Assembly: GCA_964569085.1 (NCBI GenBank)
Contig: CAZMTA010000007.1
Location: 1-64,000, forward strand
Direction of reading: 5' to 3'
DNA from: JAJCZZ01 sp964569085
Lineage (GTDB): Bacteria; Gemmatimonadota; Gemmatimonadetes; Longimicrobiales; Gaopeijiaceae
Length of the DNA: 64,000 bases
The notes under the pieces are model-generated. The model was given only the letters and a program-made list of their open reading frames with translations. It was not told where the DNA came from and ran no database searches. Shown here one piece after another: positions 37,987 to 46,736 of the stretch. The position numbers and the translations under genes are program-made. Every line of letters starts with the position of its first letter. Position 1 is the first letter of the stretch.

Positions 37987-38847
37987 TCAGTTGGGCGTCC
38001 AGAACCCGGAGAGGGAGTCCCCGTGGGGGCTCTCCCGGAGCTTCTCGAAGGCCCGGTTCCGGATCTGGCGGATGCGCTCCCGGGTCACGCCCAGCAGGGA
38101 GCCGATCTCCTCCAGCGTCCGCTCCTCCCCGTCGTCGAGCCCGTAGTAGAGGTAGAGGATCTTCCGCTCGCGCTCGGTGAGGTAGGTGTCGAACATCTGC
38201 TCGAGGAAGTCGCGGCGCGCGCTGGCCTCCACGTCCTCCTCGATGTCGGCGCCCTCGACCCCGGCAAAGCGCTCGCCGAAGCTCGAGCTGTCCCGGTCGC
38301 TCCGATCGATGGGCGCGTCCAGGCTGAGCTCCGAGGCGGCCACGCGACGCAGCGCCCGGATCGTGTCCAGGGGCTCGCCCATCTCCTCGGCGATCTCCTG
38401 GTCCGTGGGCGTACGGCCCAGGGACTGGGTGAGCTGGGTGTTGGTGCGGGCCAGCTTGGCCAGGTTGGAGTTCTGGTTCAGCGGGATGCGCACGGAGCGC
38501 GTCTGCTCGGCCAGCGCCTGGAGCACGGTCTGCCGGATCCACCACACCGCGTACGAGATGAACTTCACGCCCTTGTCGGGATCGAACTTCTTCACGGCCT
38601 TGAGCAGGCCCTCGTTCCCGATGCAGACGAGCTCGGCGAGCCCGAGTCCGCGCCCCTGGTACTTCTTCACGTAGGAGATCACGAACCGGAGGTTGGCCGT
38701 GACGAGGCGCTCCGCCGCCTCCTTGTCTCCCTTGCGGGCGCGGCGCGCGAGCTCCCGCTCCTCCTTGGGATCCTGGATCAGCGGGTACTTCTCGACGTCC
38801 TGCAGATACTGATCGAAGGAGTCCAGGCCTCGAGAGCTAGAAAACAT
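37987..38847 (-). CDS. rpoD: Primary-type RNA polymerase sigma factor (RpoD/SigA family, short form)
   Basis: The 286-residue sigma-70 protein has a truncated region 1.2 (DSFDQYLQDVEKYPLIQDPKEERELARRARKGD). Region 2 is NLRFVISYVKKYQGRGLGLAELVCIGNEGLLKAVKKFDPDKGVKFISYAVWWIRQ (residues about 53-105). Region 3 follows, and region 4 is TYLTERERKILYLYYGLDDGEERTLEEIGSLLGVTRERIRQIRNRAFEKLR. Region 2.4 and region 4.2 residues are those of primary and group 2 sigmas, so it should read TTGACA/TATAAT promoters. It lacks region 1.1, as do the short primary sigmas of Bacteroidota and Gemmatimonadota. Whether it is the essential factor or a group 2 paralogue cannot be decided here. Confidence 0.9.
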   Translation of the reverse strand: MFSSSRGLDSFDQYLQDVEKYPLIQDPKEERELARRARKGDKEAAERLVTANLRFVISYVKKYQGRGLGLAELVCIGNEGLLKAVKKFDPDKGVKFISYAVWWIRQTVLQALAEQTRSVRIPLNQNSNLAKLARTNTQLTQSLGRTPTDQEIAEEMGEPLDTIRALRRVAASELSLDAPIDRSDRDSSSFGERFAGVEGADIEEDVEASARRDFLEQMFDTYLTERERKILYLYYGLDDGEERTLEEIGSLLGVTRERIRQIRNRAFEKLRESPHGDSLSGFWTPN

Positions 38848-38981
38848 CCGTTCTATGCGATCCTCGAATGGGGGCGTTGGCTGGCCGGCGTCCGGTGGGG
38901 CCCTGCGGTGTCCCGCGTCGGGGCGGGCGGCGAACCGGCGTGCAGGGGGGCGGCTCGAGGCTTCTTCGACGCAGGATCAAA

Positions 38982-39008
38982 GCTATAAAAGCCTGTTTCC
39001 GGGGTCAA
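38982..39008 (-). promoter_or_regulatory. Candidate promoter of the sigma factor gene
   Basis: Reading the minus strand, TTGACC (39008-39003) is followed by an AT-rich CTTTTATAGCTTTG stretch with TATAGC (38987-38982) at a 15-base spacing. It is 135 bases upstream of the rpoD start. The short spacer makes it a moderate candidate only. Confidence 0.4.
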
Positions 39009-39079
39009 AGCGCGGACGGGGTCCCGAAGCCACCGGGAGACCCCACCGCTCACGCCCTCCCGCCGCCGCGACCGCGCCT

Positions 39080-40093
39080 CTACCCTCCGTCGCTCCCGGG
39101 GGTTCCGTCGGCCTCGGCGCCGAGCCCGAGCTCGGCGCGCAGGGTGGCCGCGGAGGGGCCGTCCCGGGGGAGGAGGAGGCGTGGGGGCTCCCCGCTCCCG
39201 GCCCCGGGGACGGCCAGGGTGACGGTCCGGAGGAAGCCGTCCTCGGACAGGGAGGTGGGGGTTCCCTCCCCCAGGTCCACGCGTCCCCCCGGCCCGGGGC
39301 CGTGGACGAAGGCCGGGGCACCCCCCCGGACCACGAGCCACCCCCGGACCAGGCGGGGCCGGCCCGGGAGGCGGAGGGCGGCGGCGCGCGCCCCCCGGAG
39401 GCCTCCGGGCGCCATGACCTCGTCGGCCAGCTCCTCGCGGAGCCACCGGGGGAAGCGCTCCGGGCGGGTCCACGCGCCCCCGATCAGGATCCGCCGGAGA
39501 CGGCCCGCCGCGGTGTGGAGGGAGAAGAGGAAGGCGCGGAGCTGGGAGCCGGCCAGGGGGATGGCGCCGAGGGTCAGGACTCCGGCCGCCGCGGCGCTCC
39601 AGCCGGGCCGGTCCAGGGCCAGCGCCACGAGGGCCAGGACGCCCACGTCCTCCGCCGCGCTGGCGAGGCCGGGGCGGAGGGGTGGAGCGGCGTCGAGACG
39701 CAGGAGCAGCGAGCCGCCCGTGGCGACGGCGTGGGCGGCCGAGGCCACCAGCGCCGTTCCCAGAGCGCCCGCGACCTGGATCCCGGGGCCGTGCCCGTCC
39801 AGCGCCAGGAGCGCCAGCAGCGCCCCGGCCAGCGGTCGGATCGCGGCGTGGAGGACGTTCCAGACCAGCCCCGAGCCGAAGCTCCGGTCCGCGGCGAGCT
39901 CCGCCAGGTAGAAGGCTCCGGTCACCCCGAGCACCCCCGGCGAGGCCAGGTCCCCCAGGGCGCCGGGAAGCGGGGGCCAGAGGGCGGTGGCCCCGGCCGC
40001 TCCCAGGAGGAACAGCGTCAGGTAGAGGTCCACCCCCGCGGCCACCGCGAGGGCGGGAAGGACGAGGACCGCGGGATCCGGCAGGGGCGGCAC
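39080..40093 (-). CDS. DUF4126-like membrane protein with C-terminal soluble domain
   Basis: The 337-residue protein has about five hydrophobic helices in its first ~180 residues, beginning LVLPALAVAAGVDLYLTLFLLGAAG and including LVASAAHAVATGGSLLL and LALDRPGWSAAAAGVLTL. This resembles DUF4126, a small membrane family of unknown role. The rest (about 190-337) is soluble and Arg/Gly/Pro-rich, with a beta-rich part ending in PRLLLPRDGPSAATLRAELGLG. It lies nine bases after the ketosynthase stop on the same strand, so it could be the last gene of that operon. No function is assigned. Confidence 0.6.
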   Translation of the reverse strand: MPPLPDPAVLVLPALAVAAGVDLYLTLFLLGAAGATALWPPLPGALGDLASPGVLGVTGAFYLAELAADRSFGSGLVWNVLHAAIRPLAGALLALLALDGHGPGIQVAGALGTALVASAAHAVATGGSLLLRLDAAPPLRPGLASAAEDVGVLALVALALDRPGWSAAAAGVLTLGAIPLAGSQLRAFLFSLHTAAGRLRRILIGGAWTRPERFPRWLREELADEVMAPGGLRGARAAALRLPGRPRLVRGWLVVRGGAPAFVHGPGPGGRVDLGEGTPTSLSEDGFLRTVTLAVPGAGSGEPPRLLLPRDGPSAATLRAELGLGAEADGTPGSDGG

Positions 40094-40102
40094 CGGGCGG
40101 CG

Positions 40103-41368
40103 TCAGGCCCGGGGGGGCTCGGCGGGGGGGCGGCGGAGCACGAGGGAGGCGTTGATGCCCCCGAAGCCGAAGGAGTTGGACAGGACCGTCTCGAGCTCGG
40201 CCTCCATCCCCCCGTCGGTCACGTAGGCGAGGTCGCACCCCTCCCCGGGCTCCTCCAGGTTCACCACCGGGGGGATCCAGCCCCGGCTCAGCGAGAGGCA
40301 GGCCACGGCGGCCTCCATGGCCCCCGACGCGCCCAGGGCGTGGCCGGAGAACGGCTTGGTGCCCGTCACCGGGATCCGGTCCGCCGCCTCGCCGAAGACG
40401 TGGCGGACGGCCTGGCTCTCGGTCGAGTCGTTCAGAGGGGTGGACGATGCGTGGGCGTTGATGTGGTCCACCGCCCCGGGCTCGACGCCCCCCATGGCCA
40501 GGGCGTCGCGCATGGCCCGGGCGGCCTGGGAGCCGTCGGGGCGGGGGGCCGTCATGTGGTGCGCGTCGTTGGTCACACCGTAGCCCACCACCTCCGCGTA
40601 GATGCGGGCGCCCCTCGACCGGGCGGCCTCCAGCTCCTCGAGGACGAGGACGCAGGCGCCCTCGCCCATGACGAAGCCGTCGCGCCCCGCGTCGAAGGGC
40701 CGGCACGCACGGGCCGGGTCGTCGTTCCGCTGGCTCATGGCGCGTATGAGGGAGAAGGACCCGTACGAGAGGGGCGCCAGGGGCGCCTCCACGCCACCGG
40801 CCACGGCCGCCGTGGCCTGGCCCCGGCGGATGAGCTGGAACGCGTCGCCCACGGCGATGGTCCCCGACGCGCAGCTCATGGCGTTGGTGGAGTTGGGGCC
40901 GGTGAAGCCGAACTCGATGGCCACCTGGCAGCTCGCCGCGCCGCAGAAGACCGTGGTGGCCAGACGCGCGTCCACGGCGCGCACGCCGCCTTCGAGGAAG
41001 AGAGCCATCTGGTCCTGGGCGTGGGCCAACCCGCCCAGGGCCGACCCCATCTGCACGGCCACCCGGTCCGGTTCCAGCGAGGTCGGGTCGAGCTGCGCGT
41101 CGGTCAGGGCGAGTCGGGTGGCGGCCACGGCGAACTGGGCGAAGAGGTCCAGCTTCCGGGCCCGGTTGCGCTCCATGTGGTCCGTGGGCTCGAATCCCTC
41201 GACCTGGACCGCCATCCGGCTCCGGAACTGGGACGGGTCGAAGCGGGTGATGGAGGCCGCCGGCGAGACGCCGGAGTGGAGGCCCTCCCAGAAGGGCTCC
41301 ACTCCGATCCCGGACCCGGTGACGGGACCGAGGCCGGTGATCACCACCCGCCGCGGCTCAGTCTCCAC
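40103..41368 (-). CDS. Beta-ketoacyl-ACP synthase, FabF-like
   Basis: The 421-residue protein is a KAS II-type condensing enzyme with RRVVITGLGPVTGSG at the N-terminus. The nucleophile Cys166 is in NAMSCASGTIAVGDA, and the two catalytic histidines are in DHINAHASSTPLND and FSGHALGASGA. KPFSG and SNSFGFGGINASL complete the set, so it should be active. The GTG at 41368 is preferred; ATG 41401 would overlap the SRPBCC gene more. There is no acyl carrier protein, FabG or malonyl transferase beside it. Upstream on the same strand are SRPBCC, FAD oxidoreductase and methyltransferase genes, a context closer to a polyketide tailoring cluster than to housekeeping fatty-acid synthesis. Confidence 0.88.
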   Translation of the reverse strand: METEPRRVVITGLGPVTGSGIGVEPFWEGLHSGVSPAASITRFDPSQFRSRMAVQVEGFEPTDHMERNRARKLDLFAQFAVAATRLALTDAQLDPTSLEPDRVAVQMGSALGGLAHAQDQMALFLEGGVRAVDARLATTVFCGAASCQVAIEFGFTGPNSTNAMSCASGTIAVGDAFQLIRRGQATAAVAGGVEAPLAPLSYGSFSLIRAMSQRNDDPARACRPFDAGRDGFVMGEGACVLVLEELEAARSRGARIYAEVVGYGVTNDAHHMTAPRPDGSQAARAMRDALAMGGVEPGAVDHINAHASSTPLNDSTESQAVRHVFGEAADRIPVTGTKPFSGHALGASGAMEAAVACLSLSRGWIPPVVNLEEPGEGCDLAYVTDGGMEAELETVLSNSFGFGGINASLVLRRPPAEPPRA

Positions 41369-41873
41369 GTGCGCCCCCCACCGGATCGGCGTCGGCCTCA
41401 CGGCTCCGGGCCTCGGCGGCCGCGGCCACCCCGGCCAGGGTCCGCCCGGCGATGTGGCTCACGAAGACGGGCCCGATGACGGCGTCGGCCGCGAAGCCCC
41501 CGATCAGGGGCCAGTCGGGCCCGCCCGGCCAGTCGTGCACGATGGAGAGGTGGACCCGCCCCGCCTCCCGCGGCTCCACCTTCCAGATCACGTCCATGCC
41601 CTTGGTGATGCCGTCCACGTGGTGGTAGCGGACCTCCCGGGCCTCGGCGTCGTGCTCCATCTCGCTGACCCACCAGGTGGGCCACCGCACCGGACCGAAG
41701 GGGCGCCATGCCGCCATCTCCACCAGCCCCCGGGCGAATCCGTCCTTCCGTTGGAAACGCACCCAGCGGTAGTGGGGCAGGATGTCGGGCCACCCCTCCA
41801 CGTCGGCGGCCACCCGGAAGGCCACGTCCGGATCGGCGTTGCAGAGGTGTTCGTCGACGGTGCGCATGGTCAT
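41358..41873 (-). CDS. SRPBCC-family (START-like) protein, possible cyclase/aromatase
   Basis: The 171-residue protein has the SRPBCC ligand-cavity fold. MRTVDEHLCNADPDVAFRVAADVEGWPDILPHYRWVRF (residues about 3-40) matches the opening of the polyketide cyclase/Coq10 group. WWVSEMEHDAEAREVRYHHVDGITKGMDVIWKVEP and VHLSIVHDWPGGP follow. The ATG overlaps the stop of the FAD oxidoreductase gene (ATGA), and its 3' end overlaps the ketosynthase start by about 11 bases. In aromatic polyketide pathways such proteins guide ring closure; here that is inferred from context. A lipid-binding role is the alternative. Confidence 0.8.
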   Translation of the reverse strand: MTMRTVDEHLCNADPDVAFRVAADVEGWPDILPHYRWVRFQRKDGFARGLVEMAAWRPFGPVRWPTWWVSEMEHDAEAREVRYHHVDGITKGMDVIWKVEPREAGRVHLSIVHDWPGGPDWPLIGGFAADAVIGPVFVSHIAGRTLAGVAAAAEARSREADADPVGGARGD

Positions 41874-43102
41874 TCCCGGGGACGGAGTCGGAGAGGGGGA
41901 CCGATGAGGGATGATACCGGCGCCGCGTCTCCGGTGATACGGATGATTCGACGGAGGAGCCCGGCCCCGGCCACGGCCCCCAGCGCGGGCTCCCGCAGCC
42001 AGGCGCGGGCCATGACCGCGTCCACCACCGCCTGGACCCGGCGCCCGGGCGCCACCTCGGCGGCCCAGGCGGCGTCGAAGGCGGCCAGGGGCGTCCAGCT
42101 CCCCGGGGCCGCGAGGCAGCGCTCGACGGCGTCGGCGGCCAGCTCCGCCGAGCGGAGCGCCCGGTAGATCCCCTGCCCGGTGAACGGGTCGAAGTAGCCG
42201 GCGGCGTCGCCCACCAGGACCACCCCGGGCGCCCAGCGTCGGCGGACGGGCTGGCGGAAGGGCCCCGAGGCCCACGGTCCGTCGACGACCTCCACGTCCG
42301 CCCCCGGGAGCCGGGCCGCCAGCACCTCCTCCACGAAGCCCCGGGCGTCGCCGGCCACCCTGCGGCCGCGGCGCCGCGCCGAGGTCACCACCGTGGCGTT
42401 CCCCACCGCCCCCGGCCCGTCCACCGGGGCAAGTCCCAGCGTCACGCCGCCGTGGACCGAGAGGCGGCCCCGGAGGCCGCCGGGTCCTCCGCCGTCGGCG
42501 CGCCGCCACGTACCCGGGGGCACGCCCCGGACCCGGCAGGTGAGGGAGAGCCGCCCGGGCCCGCGCTCCCGGGCGGCGAGCCCCAGCGACCGCGCGACCC
42601 GGGAGCGGAGCCCGTCGGCCCCCACCACCACCCGGGGACGCAGCTCCACGGGCGGGCCCCCTCGTGGACGAAGTCGGACCCGGGGGCGCCCGTCGGGCCC
42701 CGCCGCCTCCACCGCCTCCAGGCGCACTCCCTCCCTGAGCAGGGCGCCCCGGTCCCGGGCCGCCTCCACCAGCGCGGCGTCCAGGCGCTCCCGGGCCACC
42801 CCCAGGCCGTGGAGCGTCCCTCCGAAGCCCGCCGAGGCCGAGGCCAGCCGTCCCTCCACGGTCCACCCCTCCAGGCGGGCGGGTCGCAGCGCCTCCACCC
42901 GGTCCAGGAGCCCCAGGCGGGCCAGGGCCGCGACGGCCCCGGGGTTCAGGCACTCCCCGCAGGGCTTGGGGCGGGGGAAGGAGGCCCGGTCCACCAGGAG
43001 GACGTCCCGGCCTTCCCGGGCCAGGAGCCCCGCCAGGGTGGAGCCCGCCGGGCCGGCGCCCACCACCAGGACCTCGGGCGCGCGCGGGAGCGGGCCGCTC
43101 AC
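41870..43102 (-). CDS. FAD-dependent oxidoreductase, geranylgeranyl-reductase/monooxygenase type
   Basis: The 410-residue protein is a class A flavin oxidoreductase. It has the dinucleotide motif VLVVGAGPAGSTLAGLLAREGRDVLLVD (residues about 10-37), PCGECLNPGAVAALARLGLLD, the VVVGADGLRSRVARSLGL block and the second FAD motif GVVLVGDAAGYFDPFTGQGIYRAL (about 312-335). The PCGECLNP segment after the first motif is typical of oxidoreductases found beside type III polyketide synthases and of GGR-like proteins. The GTG start at 43102 overlaps the methyltransferase stop (GTGA). Whether it oxygenates or reduces its substrate is not visible. Confidence 0.85.
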   Translation of the reverse strand: MSGPLPRAPEVLVVGAGPAGSTLAGLLAREGRDVLLVDRASFPRPKPCGECLNPGAVAALARLGLLDRVEALRPARLEGWTVEGRLASASAGFGGTLHGLGVARERLDAALVEAARDRGALLREGVRLEAVEAAGPDGRPRVRLRPRGGPPVELRPRVVVGADGLRSRVARSLGLAARERGPGRLSLTCRVRGVPPGTWRRADGGGPGGLRGRLSVHGGVTLGLAPVDGPGAVGNATVVTSARRRGRRVAGDARGFVEEVLAARLPGADVEVVDGPWASGPFRQPVRRRWAPGVVLVGDAAGYFDPFTGQGIYRALRSAELAADAVERCLAAPGSWTPLAAFDAAWAAEVAPGRRVQAVVDAVMARAWLREPALGAVAGAGLLRRIIRITGDAAPVSSLIGPPLRLRPRE

Positions 43103-43788
43103 GGACGCCCCTCCAGGACGAGGCGCCAGGGAAACCATCGCCGCACCACCGGGGAGCGGAGCCCGGCTGCCTCGCCCAGGGCCCGGAGCTCGTCCGGCGT
43201 GAAGGCCCGGCGGACCGAGAGGGGCCCGTCGTGGCGCGTGAGACGGTTCGTCCGCCACACCGTGGCCGCCAGCGCCCGGGCCGACAGCCAGGCCAGGCGA
43301 TGGCGCTCCAGGTCGCTCACCAGGACGAGGCGGCGCGCCACGCGCCGCATCTCCGCCAGGATGGCGGTGGCCTCGGCCTCGTCGAAGTGGTGCAGCGTCA
43401 GGGTGCAGAGCGCCACGTCCACGGCGCCGTCCGCCAGGGGGAGGGCCCGGGCGTCTCCCCGCACGGTGGCCGCGCCGGGCCGGCGTCCGGCGATGCGGGC
43501 GGCGGCCCGCCCCCGGTCGAGGCCGACGCCCCGGCAACGCCCACCCCGCGCGCGCGCCCACGCAAGGAGCTCGGCCAGCGTTCCGCCGTCGCCGGTGCCC
43601 ACGTCCAGGAGGGTGACGGGCTCCCCCTCTGCCTCGTCCAGCAGGGGCCGCAGGTGGGCCCGCAGCCCCCGGGTGCCGCCGAGCCACCGGTTGACCCGCG
43701 CCACCTGGCCGAGGGAGTGGGCCAGCTCCTCCTCGTCCTGGACCTCCTCGTCCAGGAGCTCCGGCTCGTAGGAGCGGGGAAGGGTCAT
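43099..43788 (-). CDS. Class I SAM-dependent methyltransferase
   Basis: The 229-residue protein has a Rossmann SAM fold: motif I VTLLDVGTGDGGTLAELLAWA (residues about 58-78), GVGLDRGRAAARIA, the acidic VRGDARALPLADGAVDVALCTLTLHHFDEAEA stretch and a C-terminal cap. The N-terminal phrase VNRWLGGTRGL is shared by methyltransferases encoded in small polyketide and quinone clusters. It starts within the CDF gene's stop (ATGA) and overlaps the FAD oxidoreductase gene. The methyl acceptor (O- or C-) is unknown. Confidence 0.85.
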   Translation of the reverse strand: MTLPRSYEPELLDEEVQDEEELAHSLGQVARVNRWLGGTRGLRAHLRPLLDEAEGEPVTLLDVGTGDGGTLAELLAWARARGGRCRGVGLDRGRAAARIAGRRPGAATVRGDARALPLADGAVDVALCTLTLHHFDEAEATAILAEMRRVARRLVLVSDLERHRLAWLSARALAATVWRTNRLTRHDGPLSVRRAFTPDELRALGEAAGLRSPVVRRWFPWRLVLEGRP

Positions 43789-44687
43789 TCCCAGGGCTCC
43801 ACGTGGACCACGACCTCGCGGGCCACGATGGCCGCGGCCACGGAGCGCTCCACCTCGTCGGCCATCTCGTGGGAGTGGGCCACGTCCAGGGCGGCGTCCA
43901 CGGCGATGGTGAGCTCCGCGAAGATCTCGCCGGGGCGACCCCGGCTCCGGATCTGGTAGGCCGAGCGGACCCCGTCCACCTCCAGCGCCACGGCCTCGAT
44001 GCGCTCCGGGGCCACCGCCCGGGTGTCCACCAGCACCGGGACGGTCTCCCGCACGATCTCCCAGCCGGTGTGGGCGATGAGGCCCGCCACCACGATGGTG
44101 GCCACGGGGTCGGCCACCGGGTAGCCCATCCGGATGGCCACGAGCCCCACCAGGACGGCCACGGTCGTCAGGACGTCCGCCCGGGTGTGCGCGGCGTCGG
44201 CCAGGAGGAGGTCGCTGCCCAGCCGCTTGCCCATGCGGGACTCGTAGCGGGTGATGGCGATCCCCGCCGCCAGGCCCAGGCCGAGGAGGCCCAGCGCCAG
44301 CGGCCCGATGTCCCCCGAGTGGTGCCGCCCGGTGGCGAGGGTGGTCACGGCCTGCTGCAGGAGCTCGAAGACCATGACGGAGAGGACGCCCACCAGCGCC
44401 AGCGCGCCCAGCGTCTCGAACTTCTGATGGCCGTAGGGATGGTCCTCGTCGGGGGCGCGCCCCGCCACCCGCGCCAGGGTCAGGGCGAAGACGTTGTTGA
44501 CGGCGTCGAGCGAGGAGTGGCCGACCTCGGCCAGGACGCTGAGCGCTCCGGACAGGAGCCAGACGCCGGCCTTGACGCCCACCACCGCCAGGTTGAGCCA
44601 GAGCACCACCTGGAGCACCCGCCGGACCCGGGCGGCCCGGTCCCGGGCGTCCACGGCGCTCGGTCCGGCTCCGGGAGGTTCGGTCAT
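43785..44687 (-). CDS. Cation diffusion facilitator (CDF) family transporter
   Basis: The 300-residue protein is a CDF metal/proton antiporter. About six helices are present, with the helix II site HSSLDAVNN (residues about 57-65; the usual HSxxD) and DHPYGHQKFETLGAL after it. The helix V site HTRADVLTT (the usual HSRSDV) and a C-terminal cytoplasmic domain with IFAELTIAVDAALDVAHSHEMADEVERSV complete it. Metal specificity (Zn, Mn or Fe) is not readable with confidence. Its ATG overlaps the stop of the beta-barrel gene and its stop overlaps the methyltransferase start, so it sits inside the same coupled run. Confidence 0.9.
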   Translation of the reverse strand: MTEPPGAGPSAVDARDRAARVRRVLQVVLWLNLAVVGVKAGVWLLSGALSVLAEVGHSSLDAVNNVFALTLARVAGRAPDEDHPYGHQKFETLGALALVGVLSVMVFELLQQAVTTLATGRHHSGDIGPLALGLLGLGLAAGIAITRYESRMGKRLGSDLLLADAAHTRADVLTTVAVLVGLVAIRMGYPVADPVATIVVAGLIAHTGWEIVRETVPVLVDTRAVAPERIEAVALEVDGVRSAYQIRSRGRPGEIFAELTIAVDAALDVAHSHEMADEVERSVAAAIVAREVVVHVEPWE

Positions 44688-46597
44688 CGCAGCTCCTGCA
44701 CGAAGGTGTCGGGGCCCAGCGTCACCCTCCGGCTGCGCTGGATCTGGGAGTCGAAGAAGCCGCTGGCCAGACCCAGGATCTCCGTCAGGCTGATACGGAA
44801 GATGGGGCCTCGGGTGCGGTCCGTGGTGAGGGGCCAGGCGAGGTCCGCCCGCGCCACCGTCCGGGAGCCGGCGGGGAAGCCCATGCGGAGCCCGGCGCCC
44901 ACGGAGGTCCGCCACCCCGAGTCGGTGCCGAAGGGGACCCCGCCGGGCCACACCCGACCCACGTCCGCGAAGAGGCTGACGCCGAAGTCCATGAAGTCCG
45001 GAGCCGGCCAGCGCAGGAAGATGCGGTCCTCCAGCGACGCGACCACCCGACGCGCTCCCGGGAAGTCGTCCTCGTTCCATCCCCGGACCGCGTGGCGCCC
45101 GCCCAGCGTCACCTGGAAGGGGGTGCTCGTGGCCCACCCTCCGCCGGCGGACACCCGGGCGAGGACCGTGTGGCCCGGGAGCTCCCGGGCGCGGAGGTAG
45201 GCGTACACGTCGACCTCGCCCATGACGTCCCGCCAGCCGTCCTCGCCCTCGGGGGCCGAGAAGATCTGCCGGCCCTGGGCGCCGAGGTTGGCGAAGACGT
45301 AGGAGCGTCCGGCGGCGGCCCCGAGGAAGAGGCGCACCCGCCCGAACAGGTCGTCGCTGCCGCTGGCCGGCGCGTCGCCGAATCCGCCCACGGTGCGTCC
45401 GATGGTCAGCCCCAGATCGGTGCCCAGGCGGACGTCCTGCTCGCCGCCCAGGGGGTCCAGCCCCCGGACCCGCTCGAAGCGGAGGTTGCGCTGGCCCAGG
45501 AGGAAGTTGACGCGGGTGTGGCGGGTGGGGACCGCCTGGCCCGCCAGGAGCGCGGCGGCCTCCTCGGGCGCCGCTTCCCCGGCGCCGAAATCCCCGTCCT
45601 GGACGAGCTCCACGGCTCCGGGAAAGAGAGGGTAGTCCAGGTTCGTGTGGGTCACCCCGAGCCCGAAGAGGGTGAGGTTGCCGGGCGCCCCCACCCGTCC
45701 CGCCACGGCCAGCTCGAAGCCCTGGTCCTCCACGGGAAGGAGCAGGTGGCTGTAGCCCCGTCCCGGGTCGGTCGCGTAGGCGAAGAACTCGTCCCGGCGG
45801 GCGTAGCTCTGGCGGAGGCCCACCCGTCCCACCTCTCCCACGAAGGGGTACTGCACCGACTGGCTGAAGAAGCCGCCGGCCCGGGTGCGCCCTCCGGAGA
45901 GGGAGACGTCGGTACGCGTGCCCAGGATCCGGGGTAGGGAGAGGTTGGCGCCCACGTCCCGCCGCTCCCGGTCCTCCCGGTAGAACCCGCCGAGGCTCAC
46001 CCCGCGGCCCAGGAAGTTCGTCTCCGTGAGGCTCAACGACTCGAGTCGGAGCCCTCCGTCGAAGGACACGCCCAGGTCCACCTGGGTCGTCCACTCGTCC
46101 TGGGTGTCGACGATGACGTGGTGGCTGCCGTCGAGCTGGTCGATGGAGTAGATGTCGGCCCGCGCGATGAAGCCGTAGGTGCGGAGGATCCGCGCGCTCT
46201 CCTCCAGGATCACCGGGTCGAGGCAGTCCCCCACGTCGAAGAGGAGCTCGTCCCGGATGAACTCGCTCCGGGTCTTCATGTGGAGGGAGTTCGCCAGCGC
46301 GTACGCCCACCGGAAGGAGGTGTCCTCGTCCAGCTCCTCCGCGTCGAAGATCGAGTGGTTGTCGATGAAGACGTAGCCCACCCGACCGTCGGGGCAGGGC
46401 GTCCCGCGCTCGTCGGGAAGGGGGGGCGGCTCCTGGGCCGGCGCGGACCCGGCGGACCCGGCCAGGACCCCCGCCATGACGGCGCCCGCGGTCCAGCTCC
46501 GGAGGAGGGCCGACGCGACCGGACCGGAGCGGCGGGCGCGGGCGCGGGTCGGGGGAATGGAGAGCTCCGGAGAAGGGGACGGGGGGCGTGCGGACAC
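44684..46597 (-). CDS. Outer-membrane POTRA/beta-barrel (surface antigen, Omp85-like) protein
   Basis: The 637-residue protein has a signal region (residues about 30-55, MAGVLAGSAGSAPAQE) and a POTRA-like segment (about 70-180, with FIRDELLFDVGDCLDPVILEESARILRTYGFIARADIYSID). A long beta-barrel domain follows with HAVRGWNEDDFPGARRVVASLEDRIFL, the conserved VRGW/YRGY loop of Omp85-family barrels. The barrel continues to the last residues. Only one POTRA is clear, so it resembles TamA/BamA-like or TpsB-like accessory barrels rather than BamA itself. It heads the run CDF-methyltransferase-oxidoreductase-SRPBCC-KS and is divergent from malic enzyme. Confidence 0.78.
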   Translation of the reverse strand: MSARPPSPSPELSIPPTRARARRSGPVASALLRSWTAGAVMAGVLAGSAGSAPAQEPPPLPDERGTPCPDGRVGYVFIDNHSIFDAEELDEDTSFRWAYALANSLHMKTRSEFIRDELLFDVGDCLDPVILEESARILRTYGFIARADIYSIDQLDGSHHVIVDTQDEWTTQVDLGVSFDGGLRLESLSLTETNFLGRGVSLGGFYREDRERRDVGANLSLPRILGTRTDVSLSGGRTRAGGFFSQSVQYPFVGEVGRVGLRQSYARRDEFFAYATDPGRGYSHLLLPVEDQGFELAVAGRVGAPGNLTLFGLGVTHTNLDYPLFPGAVELVQDGDFGAGEAAPEEAAALLAGQAVPTRHTRVNFLLGQRNLRFERVRGLDPLGGEQDVRLGTDLGLTIGRTVGGFGDAPASGSDDLFGRVRLFLGAAAGRSYVFANLGAQGRQIFSAPEGEDGWRDVMGEVDVYAYLRARELPGHTVLARVSAGGGWATSTPFQVTLGGRHAVRGWNEDDFPGARRVVASLEDRIFLRWPAPDFMDFGVSLFADVGRVWPGGVPFGTDSGWRTSVGAGLRMGFPAGSRTVARADLAWPLTTDRTRGPIFRISLTEILGLASGFFDSQIQRSRRVTLGPDTFVQELR

Positions 46598-46736
46598 GGG
46601 CGCGGCTCCAGGGGAATTGGCGGCTCACCCCGTGCTGCTCGCAAGCGTCGAGCCAGCTCCTCGGGCCCGTTTGACATCGCCTGCCGCCTTCGGCGATGAT
46701 CCTGGGCCCCATCCTCCCACCGGAGAAGCTCACGGC

